64,000 nt of DNA, taken from positions 2,604,001-2,668,000 of the forward strand of contig CAVWLA010000003.1 of assembly GCA_963755825.1 (NCBI GenBank), written 5' to 3'. Below are positions 23,882 to 36,034 of the stretch, one piece after another; positions within the stretch are counted from its first letter, which is position 1, and each line of letters begins with the position of its first letter. Position numbers and translations under genes: made by a program. This DNA comes from DATBQN01 sp963755825 (lineage in GTDB: Bacteria; Acidobacteriota; Thermoanaerobaculia; Multivoradales; UBA5704). The notes under the pieces were generated by a model, which did not search any database, was not told where the DNA came from, and worked only from the letters and a program-made list of their open reading frames with translations.

Positions 23882-26326
23882 ATGAACCGGCCGCATCTCT
23901 TCTACGGCGGTCTCTTCCTGACCGCGCTCTCGACCCTCGTCCTCGAGATCGTCGATACGCGCATCCTCTCGGTGGTCACCTGGTACCACCTGGCGTTCCT
24001 CGCCATCTCGCTGGCGCTCCTCGGGATGACCGCCGGCGCCCTCTACGTCTACCTGCGGCCGGAGCGCTTCGCGGCGGCGCCGGCCGCCGCCGCCGGCCGC
24101 TTCGCCGCCTGGTTCGCCGCCAGCATCCCGGCGAGCCATCTCGCCATCCTGGCGCTCCGCCTGCCGGTGCAGATCGGCGCCAACGCCATGGATCTCTGGA
24201 CGCTCACTTTCGCGAGCGCTCTCCTGGCGCTGCCGTTCTTTCTCTCCGGCGTCACCATCACCCTCGCCCTGACGCGCCCGGCGCTCCCCATCGGCCGCCT
24301 CTACGCCGCCGATCTCCTCGGCGCCGGCATCGGCTGCCTGGCGGCCATCCTGCTCCTCGACACCTTCGATCCCTCGACCGGCCTCTTCCTCCTCGGGGCG
24401 GTCGCCGCCGTCGCCGCCCTCGCCTTCGCCGTCGCCGCCGGCGGCAGCAGTCTCCACGGCAAGCGCGCCGCCGCCGCGCTCGCCGCCGTCCTCCTCCTCC
24501 TCGGCGTCCTCAACGGCCACTTCTATCCCCGCCTGGCGTGGATCTCGACGATGAAGGGGGACCCCGTCCCCGAGCCGATCTTCTTCGACCTCTGGAACAG
24601 CCATTCGCGGATCACCGCGCGGCCGCCGGCGCTCGAGAAGCCGACCTTCTGGAGCCGCACGCGGCCGACCGACGTCAAGGTCGAGCAGATCCCGCTGCTC
24701 ATCGACGGCGGCGCCTTCACCGTCTCGACCCACTTCGCCGCCGGCGACGATCTGCGCTGGATCGGCTACGACCTGACCAGCCTCGGCTACCACCTGCGCG
24801 GCGCCGGCGAGGTCGCGGTGGTCGGCGTCGGCGGCGGCCGCGACCTGCTGGCGGCGATCGCCTTCGGCGCCAAGCGGGTCACCGGGATCGAGGTCAACGA
24901 CCTCTTCCTGCGCCTGCTCAAGAGCGATCTGCGGGATTTCACCGGCCTCGCCGGCCGCCCCGACGTGCGCCTGGTGCACGCCGAGGGGCGCTCGCACCTG
25001 GCGGCGGCGGGGGAGTCCTACGACTTGATCCAGATGGCCCTCGTCGACACCTGGGCGTCGACCTCGGCGGGCGCCATGACGCTCACCGAGAACGGCCTCT
25101 ACACGGTCGAGGCCTGGAACCTCTTCCTCTCGCGGCTGCGGCCGGGCGGCATCTTCGCGGTCAGCCGCTGGTACTCGCCGCGCGACCCCGGCGAGACGGC
25201 GCGGCTGCTGTCGCTGGCGACGGCGACCCTCCTCTCGCGCGGCGTCAGCGACCCGCCGCAGCACCTGGCGCTCGCCACCTCGGGGCACCTGGCGGCGATC
25301 CTCGTCGCCCGCGATCCGCTGAGCGCGGCCGACGTCGCCCGCCTGCGCCAGGTGGGCGACGAGAACGGCTTCCATTTCCTCGTCCTGCCGGACACCCGGC
25401 CGGAGCACCCTCTCCTCGCCCGCATCGTCGCGGCGCGCAGCCCGGCCGAGCTCGCCGTCGCCACCCAGCACGACTATCTGGCGCTGTCGCCGCCGACCGA
25501 CGACGAGCCCTTCTTCTTCAACATGCTGCGCCCGGCGGCCTGGTGGCGCGGCGGCTTCTCGCGCTCGCGCGCCCACGGCGTCATCGACGGCAACCTGCGC
25601 GCCACCGACAGCCTGCTCGCCATCCTCATCGCCGTCGCCTTCCTGGTCGTCGCGACGCTCGTCGTGCCGCTCGTCCTGCGCGGCGGCGGCCACGGTCTCG
25701 GGCGGCGCGACTTCGCCGCCGCGGCGGCCTACTTCTCCTGCATCGGCATGGGCTTCATGCTGGTCGAGATCGGCCTCATGCAGCGCTTCTCGGTGCTCCT
25801 CGGCCATCCGGTCTACTCGCTCGCCGTGACGCTGATGACGCTCATCCTCTCGACCGGCCTGGGGAGCCTCGCCTCGGACGCCATCCCCACGCGCTCGCTC
25901 CTGGTGCGCGCCGTGATCCCGCTCGGCCTCGCCGCCCTCCTCGCCGCGCTGCCCTTCGCCATCGCCGCCGTGGTGCCGCGGGCGGCCGCCGTCGGCCTGC
26001 CGGCGAAGATCGCTCTCATCGCCGCCTTCACCGCGCCGGTTGGGCTGCTCCTCGGCCTCTGCTTCCCCCTGGGGATGCGCCTGCTGCGCTCGCGCGCGGC
26101 GAGCGCGATGTCCTGGATGTGGGGGTTGAACGGCGCCTTCGGCGTCCTCGGCAGCGCCGTCGCCGTGCTGGTCTCGATGAGCTTCGGGATCAGCCGCTGC
26201 TTCTTCCTGGCGGCCTTCTGCTACCTCGTCCTGGTCGTCCCCATCGCCGTCCTCCGCCAGCCCGCCGCCGCCGCTGCCGAGGAGGAGCCGCGCGGCGCGC
26301 CGCTGCCGGTTTCCGCCGCCGGCTAG
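23882..26326 (+). CDS. Membrane-bound spermidine-synthase-like protein
   Basis: The 814-residue protein has an N-terminal membrane block (about seven helices, 1-225). A soluble SAM-dependent methyltransferase/aminopropyltransferase domain follows (about 275-470; SAM loop VAVVGVGGGRDLLAAIAFG, then VTGIEVN and ESYDLIQMALVDTWASTSAG). A second membrane block extends to the end. This architecture is that of integral-membrane spermidine-synthase-like proteins in many bacteria. The substrate is not known and true spermidine synthesis is not assured. The gene is flanked by repeats A and B. The ATG at 23882 gives MNRPHLFYGGLF, a normal start for the family. Confidence 0.8.
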   Translation: MNRPHLFYGGLFLTALSTLVLEIVDTRILSVVTWYHLAFLAISLALLGMTAGALYVYLRPERFAAAPAAAAGRFAAWFAASIPASHLAILALRLPVQIGANAMDLWTLTFASALLALPFFLSGVTITLALTRPALPIGRLYAADLLGAGIGCLAAILLLDTFDPSTGLFLLGAVAAVAALAFAVAAGGSSLHGKRAAAALAAVLLLLGVLNGHFYPRLAWISTMKGDPVPEPIFFDLWNSHSRITARPPALEKPTFWSRTRPTDVKVEQIPLLIDGGAFTVSTHFAAGDDLRWIGYDLTSLGYHLRGAGEVAVVGVGGGRDLLAAIAFGAKRVTGIEVNDLFLRLLKSDLRDFTGLAGRPDVRLVHAEGRSHLAAAGESYDLIQMALVDTWASTSAGAMTLTENGLYTVEAWNLFLSRLRPGGIFAVSRWYSPRDPGETARLLSLATATLLSRGVSDPPQHLALATSGHLAAILVARDPLSAADVARLRQVGDENGFHFLVLPDTRPEHPLLARIVAARSPAELAVATQHDYLALSPPTDDEPFFFNMLRPAAWWRGGFSRSRAHGVIDGNLRATDSLLAILIAVAFLVVATLVVPLVLRGGGHGLGRRDFAAAAAYFSCIGMGFMLVEIGLMQRFSVLLGHPVYSLAVTLMTLILSTGLGSLASDAIPTRSLLVRAVIPLGLAALLAALPFAIAAVVPRAAAVGLPAKIALIAAFTAPVGLLLGLCFPLGMRLLRSRAASAMSWMWGLNGAFGVLGSAVAVLVSMSFGISRCFFLAAFCYLVLVVPIAVLRQPAAAAAEEEPRGAPLPVSAAG

Positions 26327-26345
26327 CTGGCGGCGGACGCGGCGC

Positions 26346-26530
26346 GGACGGCGGATTGCAGCGAAAGGTCTCGCGGAGGGGGCGAACGGCGGCTATTCAA
26401 GCTACCATAGGGGGCCGCGCCCCCCGGCCGCCTGCCGAGGCGGGCGCCCAAGCTGCCCAGGACGTCCTGGGCCTGTCCCATGCACCCTTCCCGCTCGGGC
26501 CGACGACTCGAAACCACCTGCGCCGGCTGA
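26346..26530. repeat. Direct repeat B, upstream of the S1-domain gene
   Basis: This is the second copy of the repeat at 23567-23750. Here the block lies in the leader of the S1-domain gene, ending about 15 bases before its ATG. The membrane gene's start codon has become CTG in this copy, so repeat B looks like a decayed duplicate of a 5' region. Confidence 0.6.
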
Positions 26531-26545
26531 TAAAGTCCCCCCCCT

Positions 26546-27970
26546 ATGGAAGAAGAGAGCAGCCCCGACAACAAAGATTTTGCCACCGTCTTGGCCGAGT
26601 TCGAGCAGAGCAAGCCGGCTGAGCCGGCGACCGCCGCCGGACCTCCCAAGGTGGGGGACAAGGTGAGCGGGCAGATCGTCTCGATCGGCCCGGAGGCGGC
26701 GTTCGTCGACCTCGGCGGCAAGGCCGAGGGCGTCATCGAGCTGGCCCAGATCTCCGACGCCGAGGGCAAGCTGACGGTCGCCGTCGGCGACACCATCGAG
26801 GCCAAGGTGTCGCGGATCGACCCCGAGACCGGCGGCCTGGTGCTGCGCCGGCGGGTCGGGCGCGGTCAGGAGGTCCCCGCCGAGCTGGTGGCGGCGGCGC
26901 AGAGCGGCATCCCGGTCGAGGGTCTCGTCACCGCCGTCATCAAGGGCGGCGTCGAGGTCCAGGTGGCCGGCCTGCGCGCCTTCTGCCCGCTGTCGCAGCT
27001 CGAGCTGCGCTACGTCGAGAACCCCGAGCGGTTCATCGGCGAGCGCCTCTCCTTCAAGATCGCGCGCTACGAGGAGGGCGGCCGCGGCCGGCGGCCGAAC
27101 ATCGTCCTCTCCCGCCGCGCTCTCCTCGAGGAGGAGGCCAAGGCCAAGGCCGCCGAGACCCGCGCCCACCTGGCGCCGGGCGCCATCGTGCGCGGCAAGG
27201 TGACGGCGCTCACCGACTACGGCGCCTTCGTCGACCTCGGCGGCCTCGAGGGCATGCTCCACGTCAGCGAGATCGGCTTCGCCCGCACCGCCCATCCCAA
27301 GGACGTCCTCACCGTGGGCCAGGAGATCGAGGTCCAGGTGCTCAAGATCGAGCCCTCGAAGGACCCCAAGCACGGCGAGCGCATCTCGCTGTCGCGCAAG
27401 GCGCTCGAGCGCGATCCATGGAACGACGCCGCGGAGCGCTTCACCGCCGGCTCGCGGGTCAAGGGGCGGGTGATGCGCCTCGAGGCGTTCGGCGCCTTCA
27501 TCGAGGTGGCGCCGGGGCTCGAGGGGCTCGCCCACATCAGCGAGCTCGGCGCCGGCCGCCGCATCAACCACCCGAAGGAAGTGCTGCAGCTCGGCCAGGA
27601 CGTCGACGTGACGGTGCTCGGGGTCGACCCGGTGAAGCGCCGCATCTCGCTCTCGCTGCAGGACCAGGCGGCGCGCGAGGAGCGCGCCGAGCGCAGCGAG
27701 CCGCAGCGCTCCGACCGCCCCGACCGCGGCGAGCGCTCGCCGCGCTCCTCCGAGCGGGGCGGCGGCCGCAGCGATCGCGGCGGCGGTGGCGGTGGCGGCC
27801 GCAGCGAGCGTGGGGGCGGCGGTGGCCGCGGCGACCGCGGCGGCAGCCGCGACCGCGAGCGGCGGGACGATGATCGCCCGCGCGGCGACGGTGCCCCGGT
27901 CACCACCAGCTCGACCGGCGGCTCGAGCTTCGGCTCGATGGCCGACTTCTTCAAGAAGAGCGAGAAGTAA
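26546..27970 (+). CDS. Four-S1-domain RNA-binding protein with RG-rich tail
   Basis: The 474-residue protein carries four S1 domains at about 32-105 (VSGQIVSIGPEAAFVDLGGKAEG), 125-205, 213-290 (RGKVTALTDYGAFVDLGGLEGMLHVSE) and 300-375 (KGRVMRLEAFGAFIEVAPGLEGLAHISE). The tail from about 385 is rich in Arg, Gly, Ser, Glu and Asp (long RGG-like runs) and is expected to be disordered and RNA-binding. Ribosomal protein S1 usually has six repeats in E. coli and four in many other phyla; this could be the true S1 or a related translation/RNA-chaperone protein. Repeat B makes up most of the leader. Confidence 0.82.
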   Translation: MEEESSPDNKDFATVLAEFEQSKPAEPATAAGPPKVGDKVSGQIVSIGPEAAFVDLGGKAEGVIELAQISDAEGKLTVAVGDTIEAKVSRIDPETGGLVLRRRVGRGQEVPAELVAAAQSGIPVEGLVTAVIKGGVEVQVAGLRAFCPLSQLELRYVENPERFIGERLSFKIARYEEGGRGRRPNIVLSRRALLEEEAKAKAAETRAHLAPGAIVRGKVTALTDYGAFVDLGGLEGMLHVSEIGFARTAHPKDVLTVGQEIEVQVLKIEPSKDPKHGERISLSRKALERDPWNDAAERFTAGSRVKGRVMRLEAFGAFIEVAPGLEGLAHISELGAGRRINHPKEVLQLGQDVDVTVLGVDPVKRRISLSLQDQAAREERAERSEPQRSDRPDRGERSPRSSERGGGRSDRGGGGGGGRSERGGGGGRGDRGGSRDRERRDDDRPRGDGAPVTTSSTGGSSFGSMADFFKKSEK

Positions 27971-28049
27971 CCCGCCCCGTCTGCCGGCTCCTCACCAAGG
28001 CGCGGGCCGTCCGCGGCCCGCGCCGCCGCCAGCTCCGCACCTCGCGGCC

Positions 28050-29216
28050 ATGGCCTTCCGTCTCCCCACCCGCACGCTGATCGCCCCCGGCAGCCTCTCC
28101 CGGCTGCCGGAGATCGCCGCCTCGTACACGCCGCGGCGCCTGCTGCTGGTGACCGACCGCGGCCTGGCGGCGACCGGCCTCCCCGACCGCGTCACCGGCG
28201 CCCTCGCCGCCTCTGTCCCCGGCGGTCTCGCCGTCCTCCGCCGCGACGACATCGAGCCCAACCCGCGCGCCGCCACCGTCGACCGCCTGGCGGACTGGGC
28301 GCGCGGCGAGGGCGTCGACCTGGTGGTCGGCCTCGGCGGCGGCAGCGTGCTCGACGCCGCCAAGGCCGCCGCCATGCTGGTCCCCAACAGCGGCTCGATC
28401 GCGGCCTACGAGGGGCGCGAGCGCTTCAGCGCGGCGCCTCTCCCGTTCCTCGCCGTCCCCACCACCTGCGGCACGGGGTCGGAGGTCACCTGGGTCGCCG
28501 TCATCACCCAGCCCGAGCGGCTGTGGAAGATGAGCGTCAAGGGCGAGCGGATGTTTCCGCGCTGGGCGATCGTCGACGCCGACCTGCTCGCCACGCTGCC
28601 GCCGCGCTACGTCGCCTGGACCGGGCTCGACGCCCTCACCCACGCCCTCGAGGCGACCACCGGCCGCGCCGCCAACCCCGCCTCCGACGCGCTCGCTCTG
28701 CGCGCCGTGGCGCTCCTCTTCCGCCACCTCCGCCGCGCCGTGGAGGACCCCGCCGGCGACGCCGAGGCGCGGGCGGCGGTGATGGAGGCGTCGACCCTCG
28801 CCGGCATGGCCTTCGGCAATGCCGACGTCGGCCCCGTCCACTGCCTCTCGGAGACCCTCGGCGCGCGCTGGGACCTGCCGCACGGCCTGCTCAACGCCGT
28901 CCTCCTGGCGCCGGTGCTGCGCTCCCATCTGCCGGCGATCTGCGAGCGGCTGGCGCCGGTCGAGTCGCAGCTCGGCGGCGGCGGGGCGAGGTCGGCCGAC
29001 GGCGCGCGGCCGGCGCCGGAGGAGAGGGCCGAGCGCGTCCTGCTCTCGATCGAGGCGCTCGCCGAGGCGTTCGCCATCCCGCCCTTCGGCGAGCTCAACA
29101 TCCCGGCGAAAGATTTTCCCTGGATCGCCAAGCGCGCCGCCGAGAACGGCTCGAACCCCTCGAGCCCGCGGCCGATGGGGCCGCCGGAGTACCTGGCGCT
29201 GCTCGAATCGCTCTAG
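28050..29216 (+). CDS. Iron-containing alcohol dehydrogenase
   Basis: The 388-residue protein starts MAFRLPTRTLIAPGSLSRLPEI. It has the NAD-binding GGGS motif (GLGGGSVLDAAKAAAML) and PTTCGTGSEVTWVAVIT. The metal-site region is present: AIVDADLLATLPPRYVAWTGLDALTHALE, with Asp and His ligands, and later HCLSETLGARWDLPHGLLNAVLL with two more His. The family oxidises alcohols or reduces aldehydes with NAD(P)H and Fe2+. The C-terminal part is interrupted by a Gly/Ala/Glu-rich insertion. It lies 79 bases after the S1 gene and converges on the pseudokinase gene. Confidence 0.85.
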   Translation: MAFRLPTRTLIAPGSLSRLPEIAASYTPRRLLLVTDRGLAATGLPDRVTGALAASVPGGLAVLRRDDIEPNPRAATVDRLADWARGEGVDLVVGLGGGSVLDAAKAAAMLVPNSGSIAAYEGRERFSAAPLPFLAVPTTCGTGSEVTWVAVITQPERLWKMSVKGERMFPRWAIVDADLLATLPPRYVAWTGLDALTHALEATTGRAANPASDALALRAVALLFRHLRRAVEDPAGDAEARAAVMEASTLAGMAFGNADVGPVHCLSETLGARWDLPHGLLNAVLLAPVLRSHLPAICERLAPVESQLGGGGARSADGARPAPEERAERVLLSIEALAEAFAIPPFGELNIPAKDFPWIAKRAAENGSNPSSPRPMGPPEYLALLESL

Positions 29217-29258
29217 CCGAAGCGGTTTCTCCGGTCGCCGGCGCGGCGAAGCCGAGCG

Positions 29259-32036
29259 CTAGGTCTCGCGGAAGCCCTTGCGGCGCTTGAGCTGGAGGGG
29301 CTTCTCGCGGCTGCCGAGCGAGGTCTCGTGGCCTGAGTAGTCGGTCGCCACGACATAGACCTCGACGGTGCCGTTCTGGTGGAAGCTCGGCTGCACTTCG
29401 ACGTCGTAGACGAAGCCGTCGTGCTTGAACGGCATCTCGACCATCCGGCCGCCGGCGGGGCGGGCGTAGACCTTGACGTTCTCCACCTTGTAGTCGTCGC
29501 GGATGCGGAAGGAGAGGTTGACCACCGTGCCGCGGTCGTACTCGAGGAGGAAGCCGTCGCGCAGCTCGACGGTGGGGGCGCGGGCGTCGACGCGGTCGAG
29601 CAGCGCCTGGAGCCGCGCCATCTGAGCGCTGTACTCGGCCGCGAGGTGGGGCGTCGGCTTGACCTTCTTGAGCAGGTCGATCCCCTCGTCGGGCCGCCGC
29701 CGCTTCTCGGCGTTGTCGGCCTGGGCGAGCAGGTTGGCCAGGGTCTGCTCGTTCTTCTCCTGATCGCGGATCGTCTCCACCTCGGCCTTGAGGCCCGGCC
29801 GGTCCGGCCAGCTCTGGCGGAGAGGATCGAGCTGGGCGAGCGCCTCCTCGTAGCGGGCGTCGGCGACCCGCTTGGCGGCCTCCGCCTCGACGGCTGCCGC
29901 CGCCCGCTCGCGCAGGCCGGAGCCGTCGTGGAGCGAGGGGACGAGGTGCGCCAGGGCGCCGAACTGCTGCAGGGCGCCCGGGTTGTCGCCGCGCCGCGCC
30001 GCCGCCTCGGCGAGGGCGTAGAGATCGGACGCCCGGCGCGCCCGCTCGAGGGTGTCGCGCGCCGCGGCGGGGAGGACGGCGGCCGCCGCCGGCTGGTCGG
30101 CGGCGTCGCGCGCCGCCGTGCGCAGCAGCTCGAGGTTGCCGGTCTTCCAGCCGCTCTCGAGATCGCCCGCCAGCCGCGCCGGCGCGGTCAGCGCGAGGAT
30201 CCCCTCGAGATCCTGGATCTGCCGGCAGGCGGTCGCCGGGAGCGTGCGCTGCTCGGCGGGGGTGATGGTGCGCAGCGCGACGAGGGCCGCGTGGTCGTTG
30301 CCCGCGGCGAGCTCTTCCTCCGCGGTGCGCAGGCGGTCGGCCGGCGGCGGCAGCGGCGGCGGGCCCGGAGCCGCCGCGGTGGCTGCCGCGGGCGGCGGCG
30401 CGGCGGCGGCGGCCGGCGTCGCCCGCCGCAGGGCGAGGACGAGGCCGGCGACGATCAGCAGCAGGATGCCGGCCGCGGCGGCGAGCGGCAGGGGCTTGAG
30501 CAGGCGGGCCTTCCAAGCGGCCGGCTGACCGCCCGGGGCAGCGCCCGCTTGATCGGCCGGTTGACCGGACGGTTGACCGGACGCGGCGCCGGGAACCGCA
30601 TGCTGGCCGCTCGGCGTCGCGACGCCGTAGCCGGCCGCCTTCGCCCCCCGCGCCGGAGCCGCTTTCGCCGCCGGCTTGGGGGGAGCCGCGATCATCGCCG
30701 CGAGCATGTCGTCGGTGATCGGCGACAGCGCCTCGCCGTCGTCGTCGAGCGCCGCCGCGGGCGGCGGCACCGCCGGCTTCGGCGCCTCCGGGATGGCGAG
30801 GCGCGGCGCCTCGGGAGGAGTCTTCTGCAGCGGCTCGGGGATGGCGATCCGCGGCGGCTCCGGAATGGCGAGGCGGACCGGCTCGGGCGGCGGAGGGATC
30901 GCGGGCGCGGCCGGGGCGGTGGGCGGGGCCGCGGACGGCGGCGCGGCGGCGGCCGGGATCGCCGGCGGGACCGCGTGCGGCGGCGCCGCCGGCGCCTCGG
31001 CGATGTCGGCCTCGAGAGCGGCGGCGAGCTCGGCGAGGAGGTCGTTGCCGCGCGCCGGCGCGAGCGCCGGCAGCCGGTCGCTCGCTGCGAGGAGGATGGG
31101 CGCCGGCGGCTCGGCAGCCGCATCGAGAGATGGCGGAGGTGGCTCGGCAGCCGCTGCGATGGACGGCTCGAGAGACTCGGGGAGGAACGGGCGGGTCTCC
31201 TCTACGCTGGCGGCGGCCGCCGGCGCCGCGTGGAGGGCGCGCTCGGCCGCCTCGCGCGCCGCGGCGAAGGTCGGCCGCGCCGCCGGCCGGCGGTCGAGCG
31301 CCGCGGCGAGGAAGCGGCGCAGCGGCTCGGCGTCCTCGAGCTGGAAGGCGAGGGAGAGGGGGATCGAGAGCTCGCGGCCCGCCGCGGCGTCGGCCGGCTC
31401 GGCCTCGTCCGGCGCGCCGGCGGGGAGCGGCACCTCGAGCAGCGCGCAGAGGGTCGCGGCGAAGGAGTAGACGTCGGCGCGCCCGGGCTCCGCGGGACCG
31501 GCGCCCGCCGCCAGCTCCTCGGGAGCGCGGAAGCGGGCGTTCTCGCCGCCGGCGGCGGGTCCGGCGGCGCGCAGGAGGGCGGTGCCGAGGCCGAGCATCT
31601 TGATCTCGCCGGTGGCGGTGGCGAAGAGCAGGTTGTCGGGGGAGAGGTTGCCGTGGCCGATCCCGTGCTCGGCGAGGAGCGCCAGCCCCTCGACGATCGG
31701 CACCATCGCCGCCACGATGCGCTTGGGGTCGGTGCCGGCGAGCTCGGCGGCGCTCGGACCCTCGAGGTGCTCCATCACCAGGAAGGCGGAGCCGTCGGTC
31801 GTCAGGCCGAAGTCGCGGAAGACCGGCAGGCTGCGATGCTCGAGGCCGGCGAGCCGCGAGGCGAAGGCGGAGAAGCGGGCCCCCTCGCCGGCCGGGTCGG
31901 CGCCCAGCGCGACGAGCTTGACGACCGCGGTGCCGCCGCCCAGCGCGTCGGTCGCCCGCAGGACGCTCCCCGAGCGGGTCGACCGCAAGATCTTCTCCAG
32001 ACGGTAGCGCTCGGTGATCTCGCGCAGCAAGCTCAT
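29259..32036 (-). CDS. Membrane-anchored pseudokinase with periplasmic C-terminal domain
   Basis: The 925-residue protein starts with a Ser/Thr-kinase-like domain (about 8-270). Lys40 (TAVVKLV) is kept. The catalytic loop reads HGNLSPDNLLF (128-138), so the catalytic Asp is Asn130, and the DFG motif is replaced by LGL (148-150). It is therefore probably inactive. A long Ala/Pro-rich linker (about 290-500), a single membrane helix at about 512-536, a helical repeat-like region and a beta-rich C-terminal domain follow (VELRDGFLLEYDRGTVVNLSFRIRDD). It may bind a signal outside and pass it to a partner inside. No active kinase is next to it. Confidence 0.82.
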   Translation of the reverse strand: MSLLREITERYRLEKILRSTRSGSVLRATDALGGGTAVVKLVALGADPAGEGARFSAFASRLAGLEHRSLPVFRDFGLTTDGSAFLVMEHLEGPSAAELAGTDPKRIVAAMVPIVEGLALLAEHGIGHGNLSPDNLLFATATGEIKMLGLGTALLRAAGPAAGGENARFRAPEELAAGAGPAEPGRADVYSFAATLCALLEVPLPAGAPDEAEPADAAAGRELSIPLSLAFQLEDAEPLRRFLAAALDRRPAARPTFAAAREAAERALHAAPAAAASVEETRPFLPESLEPSIAAAAEPPPPSLDAAAEPPAPILLAASDRLPALAPARGNDLLAELAAALEADIAEAPAAPPHAVPPAIPAAAAPPSAAPPTAPAAPAIPPPPEPVRLAIPEPPRIAIPEPLQKTPPEAPRLAIPEAPKPAVPPPAAALDDDGEALSPITDDMLAAMIAAPPKPAAKAAPARGAKAAGYGVATPSGQHAVPGAASGQPSGQPADQAGAAPGGQPAAWKARLLKPLPLAAAAGILLLIVAGLVLALRRATPAAAAAPPPAAATAAAPGPPPLPPPADRLRTAEEELAAGNDHAALVALRTITPAEQRTLPATACRQIQDLEGILALTAPARLAGDLESGWKTGNLELLRTAARDAADQPAAAAVLPAAARDTLERARRASDLYALAEAAARRGDNPGALQQFGALAHLVPSLHDGSGLRERAAAAVEAEAAKRVADARYEEALAQLDPLRQSWPDRPGLKAEVETIRDQEKNEQTLANLLAQADNAEKRRRPDEGIDLLKKVKPTPHLAAEYSAQMARLQALLDRVDARAPTVELRDGFLLEYDRGTVVNLSFRIRDDYKVENVKVYARPAGGRMVEMPFKHDGFVYDVEVQPSFHQNGTVEVYVVATDYSGHETSLGSREKPLQLKRRKGFRET

Positions 32037-32472
32037 GCCGACCTCGGGCTCTGGGTGCTCCGGCCGGTCACCGGACGGATCGGTTCGCAACGCAAAGAGA
32101 TACTGCGAGTATAGCGGTAAAGCTATCGCGGCCGGCGGGCGCCGGCGGAGCGCAAACTCCGCGCAACAGCGCCGCGGCCCGGCCGGCGCCGGAGCCCGCT
32201 CGCGCCCGCCCGCGAGGCCGAGAATCGAGCCGCCGCAGCGGTTTGTGATAAGGTGCGCAGCCGGTTCGGCCGCATCGGAGACCCGTTCGCCATCGCCGGC
32301 GCGGTTCCACCGGCGAGCCCGAGCCACCCGAATTCATCGCCGGCCGGACCGCGGTCCGGTCTGAAGAGATCGCCCGAAAACGACCTGGGCCGGAGCCGGT
32401 CCGGGTGTATCCATGCTGCGGCGCCCTGCAGGACGACCGCGAATGAAGTCCTTCGCTCCATCTGGAGGAACC
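32037..32472. other. Divergent intergenic region (436 bp)
   Basis: No gene is supported. It holds the promoters of the pseudokinase (leftward) and the pyrophosphatase (rightward). A TATACT -10-like box on the minus strand lies in the local AT-rich island at 32101-32130. No strong -35 box was seen. Confidence 0.5.
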
Positions 32473-34896
<2,424 letters not shown>

Positions 34897-34972
34897 GCCG
34901 CGGCTCGCCGTGTTCGATGGGGAGCCGGCGCCGCCGGCTCCCCGCCGTCTCTTCCCGCCGCTTCGCCCGCCA

Positions 34973-36022
34973 GTGCTCAAGAAGCTCTCGCTCTCCCTCG
35001 TCGCCCTCCTCCTCGCTCTCGGCGCCGCCGAGGTCGGCCTCCGCGCCGTCGGCGCGGCGCCCGACGTCAGCGTCATCCAGAAGGGGCGCTTCCGGCTGGC
35101 GGCGAATCCGAAGATCGGCTTCGAGCCGGTGCCGCTCGCCTACCACGGCGAGTCGATGTCCTTCTACGACTACCAGGGGGCGAGCAACAGCCTCGGCTTC
35201 CGCGACGGCGAGCACGCCGTGGCGAAGCCGCCCGGGGTTTACCGCATCGTCATCATCGGCGACAGCATCGCCGCCGGCCTCCGCGTCGAGCGCACGGCGG
35301 ATCTCTTCCCGGACGTCCTCGAGCGCCTGCTGCGCGGCCAGGGGGTGCGCGCCGAGGTGCTCAACTTCGCGGTCTCCGGCTACAACACGCAGCAGGAGGT
35401 CGAGACTCTCAAGGACCGGGCGCTCGCCTACCGGCCGGACCTCGTCATCGTCGCCTACTCGCTGACCGACCGCGAGCGGGTGGACGGCGACATCTTGAAG
35501 ACCCTGCTCGAGGACGAGCGCGCCGAGCGCGGCGGAGTGAGCCAGGCGCGGGTCAACCCCTATCTCGTCAAGAGCGCCCTCTACCGCTTCCTGCGCTTCC
35601 GGGTGATGGCGCCGCGCGGCAGCTCAGCCGCCGGCGGGCTCACGTCAGACGAGCAGAGGGATCTCGACCTGGTCTCCGGCGACACCGTGGCGGAGTACTT
35701 CGGCGTCCTCGCCGGCCTCTCCCGCGAGCACGGCTTCCAGGTGCTGGTGGCGATCTTCCCGCGGCTGGTGAAGAATTTCGGCTACTACCGCTTCTACGAC
35801 CAGCACCTCTTTGTGCGCAACCTCGCACGGCAGCAGGGTTTTCACCTCGTCGACCTGCTGGAGCCGATGGCCCGTTGCCGCGCGGCGTCGTCGACGCCGA
35901 TCGGCGCCGACAACTGGCACCCCTCGGCCTACGGACACCGCTGCGCCGCCGAGGCGATCGATCGCGCGATCCTCGCCGGAATCCGGCCGCCGGGCGCCGC
36001 CGGTGAGGCGCGGTTGCATTAG
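34973..36022 (+). CDS. SGNH/GDSL-type hydrolase
   Basis: The GTG at 34973 gives an N-terminal signal or membrane segment (VLKKLSLSLVALLLALGAAEVGL). The SGNH signature follows: block I GDSIAAGL with the catalytic Ser, block II (FAVSGYNTQQEV) and the late DNWHPSAYGH with catalytic Asp and His. Such membrane-anchored SGNH proteins remove acyl groups from lipids or polysaccharides. Length (349 residues) is normal. It lies 76 bases after the pyrophosphatase and 12 bases before the acetyltransferase, so the latter pair may be co-transcribed. An upstream GTG at 34910 would add a Pro-rich extension. Confidence 0.8.
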   Translation: MLKKLSLSLVALLLALGAAEVGLRAVGAAPDVSVIQKGRFRLAANPKIGFEPVPLAYHGESMSFYDYQGASNSLGFRDGEHAVAKPPGVYRIVIIGDSIAAGLRVERTADLFPDVLERLLRGQGVRAEVLNFAVSGYNTQQEVETLKDRALAYRPDLVIVAYSLTDRERVDGDILKTLLEDERAERGGVSQARVNPYLVKSALYRFLRFRVMAPRGSSAAGGLTSDEQRDLDLVSGDTVAEYFGVLAGLSREHGFQVLVAIFPRLVKNFGYYRFYDQHLFVRNLARQQGFHLVDLLEPMARCRAASSTPIGADNWHPSAYGHRCAAEAIDRAILAGIRPPGAAGEARLH

Positions 36023-36034
36023 AATCTGCTTCGT

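Noticed and set aside
22685..25807. 1040-codon minus-strand frame across the spermidine-synthase-like gene
   Set aside because: Its composition is Arg/Glu/Gly low-complexity, typical of a shadow frame, and the plus frame has clear domains.
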